Assembly: GCA_016937825.1 (NCBI GenBank)
Contig: JAFGVT010000128.1
Location: 1 to 5,806, forward strand
Direction of reading: 5' to 3'
From: Fidelibacterota bacterium
GTDB lineage: Bacteria; Fidelibacterota; Fidelibacteria; Fidelibacterales; Fidelibacteraceae
DNA: 5,806 nucleotides
The translations under genes were made by a program, and so were the position numbers. A model generated the notes under the pieces. The model made no database searches, had not been told where the DNA came from, and was given only the letters and a program-made list of their open reading frames with translations. Shown here in pieces: positions 5,614 through 5,806 of the stretch. Each line of letters opens with the position of its first letter. Positions within the stretch are counted from its first letter, which is position 1.

Positions 5614-5806
5614 GGCGCACCTGTGGTATGACGTTCCCGCATATCCTGTCGAATGAATTCATAATACATGCTTTCCTGATAAGATAGTAAATAATTCTCA
5701 TATATTTCAATGGCGTTTTTCAAATTGTGCATTTTTATTTCCTGGAATTCCGCGTAGCGGAGCATGAAAAAATCGGCGGAGGGGGTGGTCAGCAATTTTT
5801 GGTAAT
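5610..5806 (-). CDS. C-terminal end of a probable TPR-repeat protein (5' end outside window)
   Basis: The frame is open at the right window edge and ends at the TGA at 5612-5610, leaving 64 visible residues. A TTG at 5795 is in frame, but the frame continues upstream as Tyr-Gln-Lys to the edge and no ribosome site is seen, so this is most likely the tail of a longer protein. The segment FMLRYAEFQEIKMHN-LKNAIEIYENYLLSYQES-MYYEFIRQDMRER has the helix-turn-helix spacing of a tetratricopeptide unit: paired amphipathic helices, Ala at the packing position, and a YEN-Y-LLSY ending. The last residues (HTTGAP) are probably disordered. It overlaps cdd by 4 bases, so it heads or belongs to the pyrimidine salvage operon. 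Its function cannot be told from this fragment; a scaffold or lipoprotein-type TPR protein is possible but unproven. Confidence 0.7.
   Translation of the reverse strand, partial: YQKLLTTPSADFFMLRYAEFQEIKMHNLKNAIEIYENYLLSYQESMYYEFIRQDMRERHTTGAP

Noticed and set aside
5610..5795. Separate 61-residue small protein starting at TTG 5795
   Set aside because: The frame remains open to the window edge, no ribosome site precedes the TTG, and the sequence looks like the end of a TPR domain.

Overview
The window looks like ordinary chromosomal DNA from a Gram-negative bacterium. The evidence is a periplasm-targeted EnvC-type hydrolase activator, a GroEL with a Gly-Gly-Met tail, and good Shine-Dalgarno sites. 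The GroEL sequence style and the sugar-kinase-like protein with a YRDFQSRN motif resemble the Bacteroidota/FCB side of the tree, possibly an uncultured phylum. That placement is impressionistic; no 16S or other decisive marker is present. There is no tRNA, rRNA, CRISPR array or mobile element. Every gene is on the minus strand, so the transcription order runs from the right edge to the left edge.

Right part (5806 to 3989): the C-terminal end of a TPR-like protein overlaps cdd (cytidine deaminase) by 4 nt. udk (uridine kinase) and tdk (thymidine kinase) follow at gaps of 11 and 15 nt. This is a compact pyrimidine-nucleoside salvage operon. Cdd turns cytidine and deoxycytidine into uridine and deoxyuridine, Udk makes UMP and CMP, and Tdk makes dTMP and dUMP. 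A perfect 13-bp hairpin lies just after tdk.

Middle (3988 to 2073): groEL is monocistronic. It has its own likely promoter, a strong GGAGG ribosome site and a textbook rho-independent terminator. There is no groES beside it and no CIRCE operator. The protein carries a clear 16-residue insertion near residues 154-177 compared with E. coli GroEL, where the family is normally very constant in length.

Left part (1972 to 1): an EnvC-like protein with a signal peptide, coiled coils and a degenerate LytM/M23 domain is followed by a tightly coupled gene. The second gene encodes an aminoglycoside-phosphotransferase-fold kinase and is cut by the left window edge. The pair suggests an envelope or peptidoglycan theme, which is inference.

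I found no obvious new multi-gene system. The points most worth a second look are the GroEL insertion, the regulatory region between tdk and groEL, and the envC-kinase pair.
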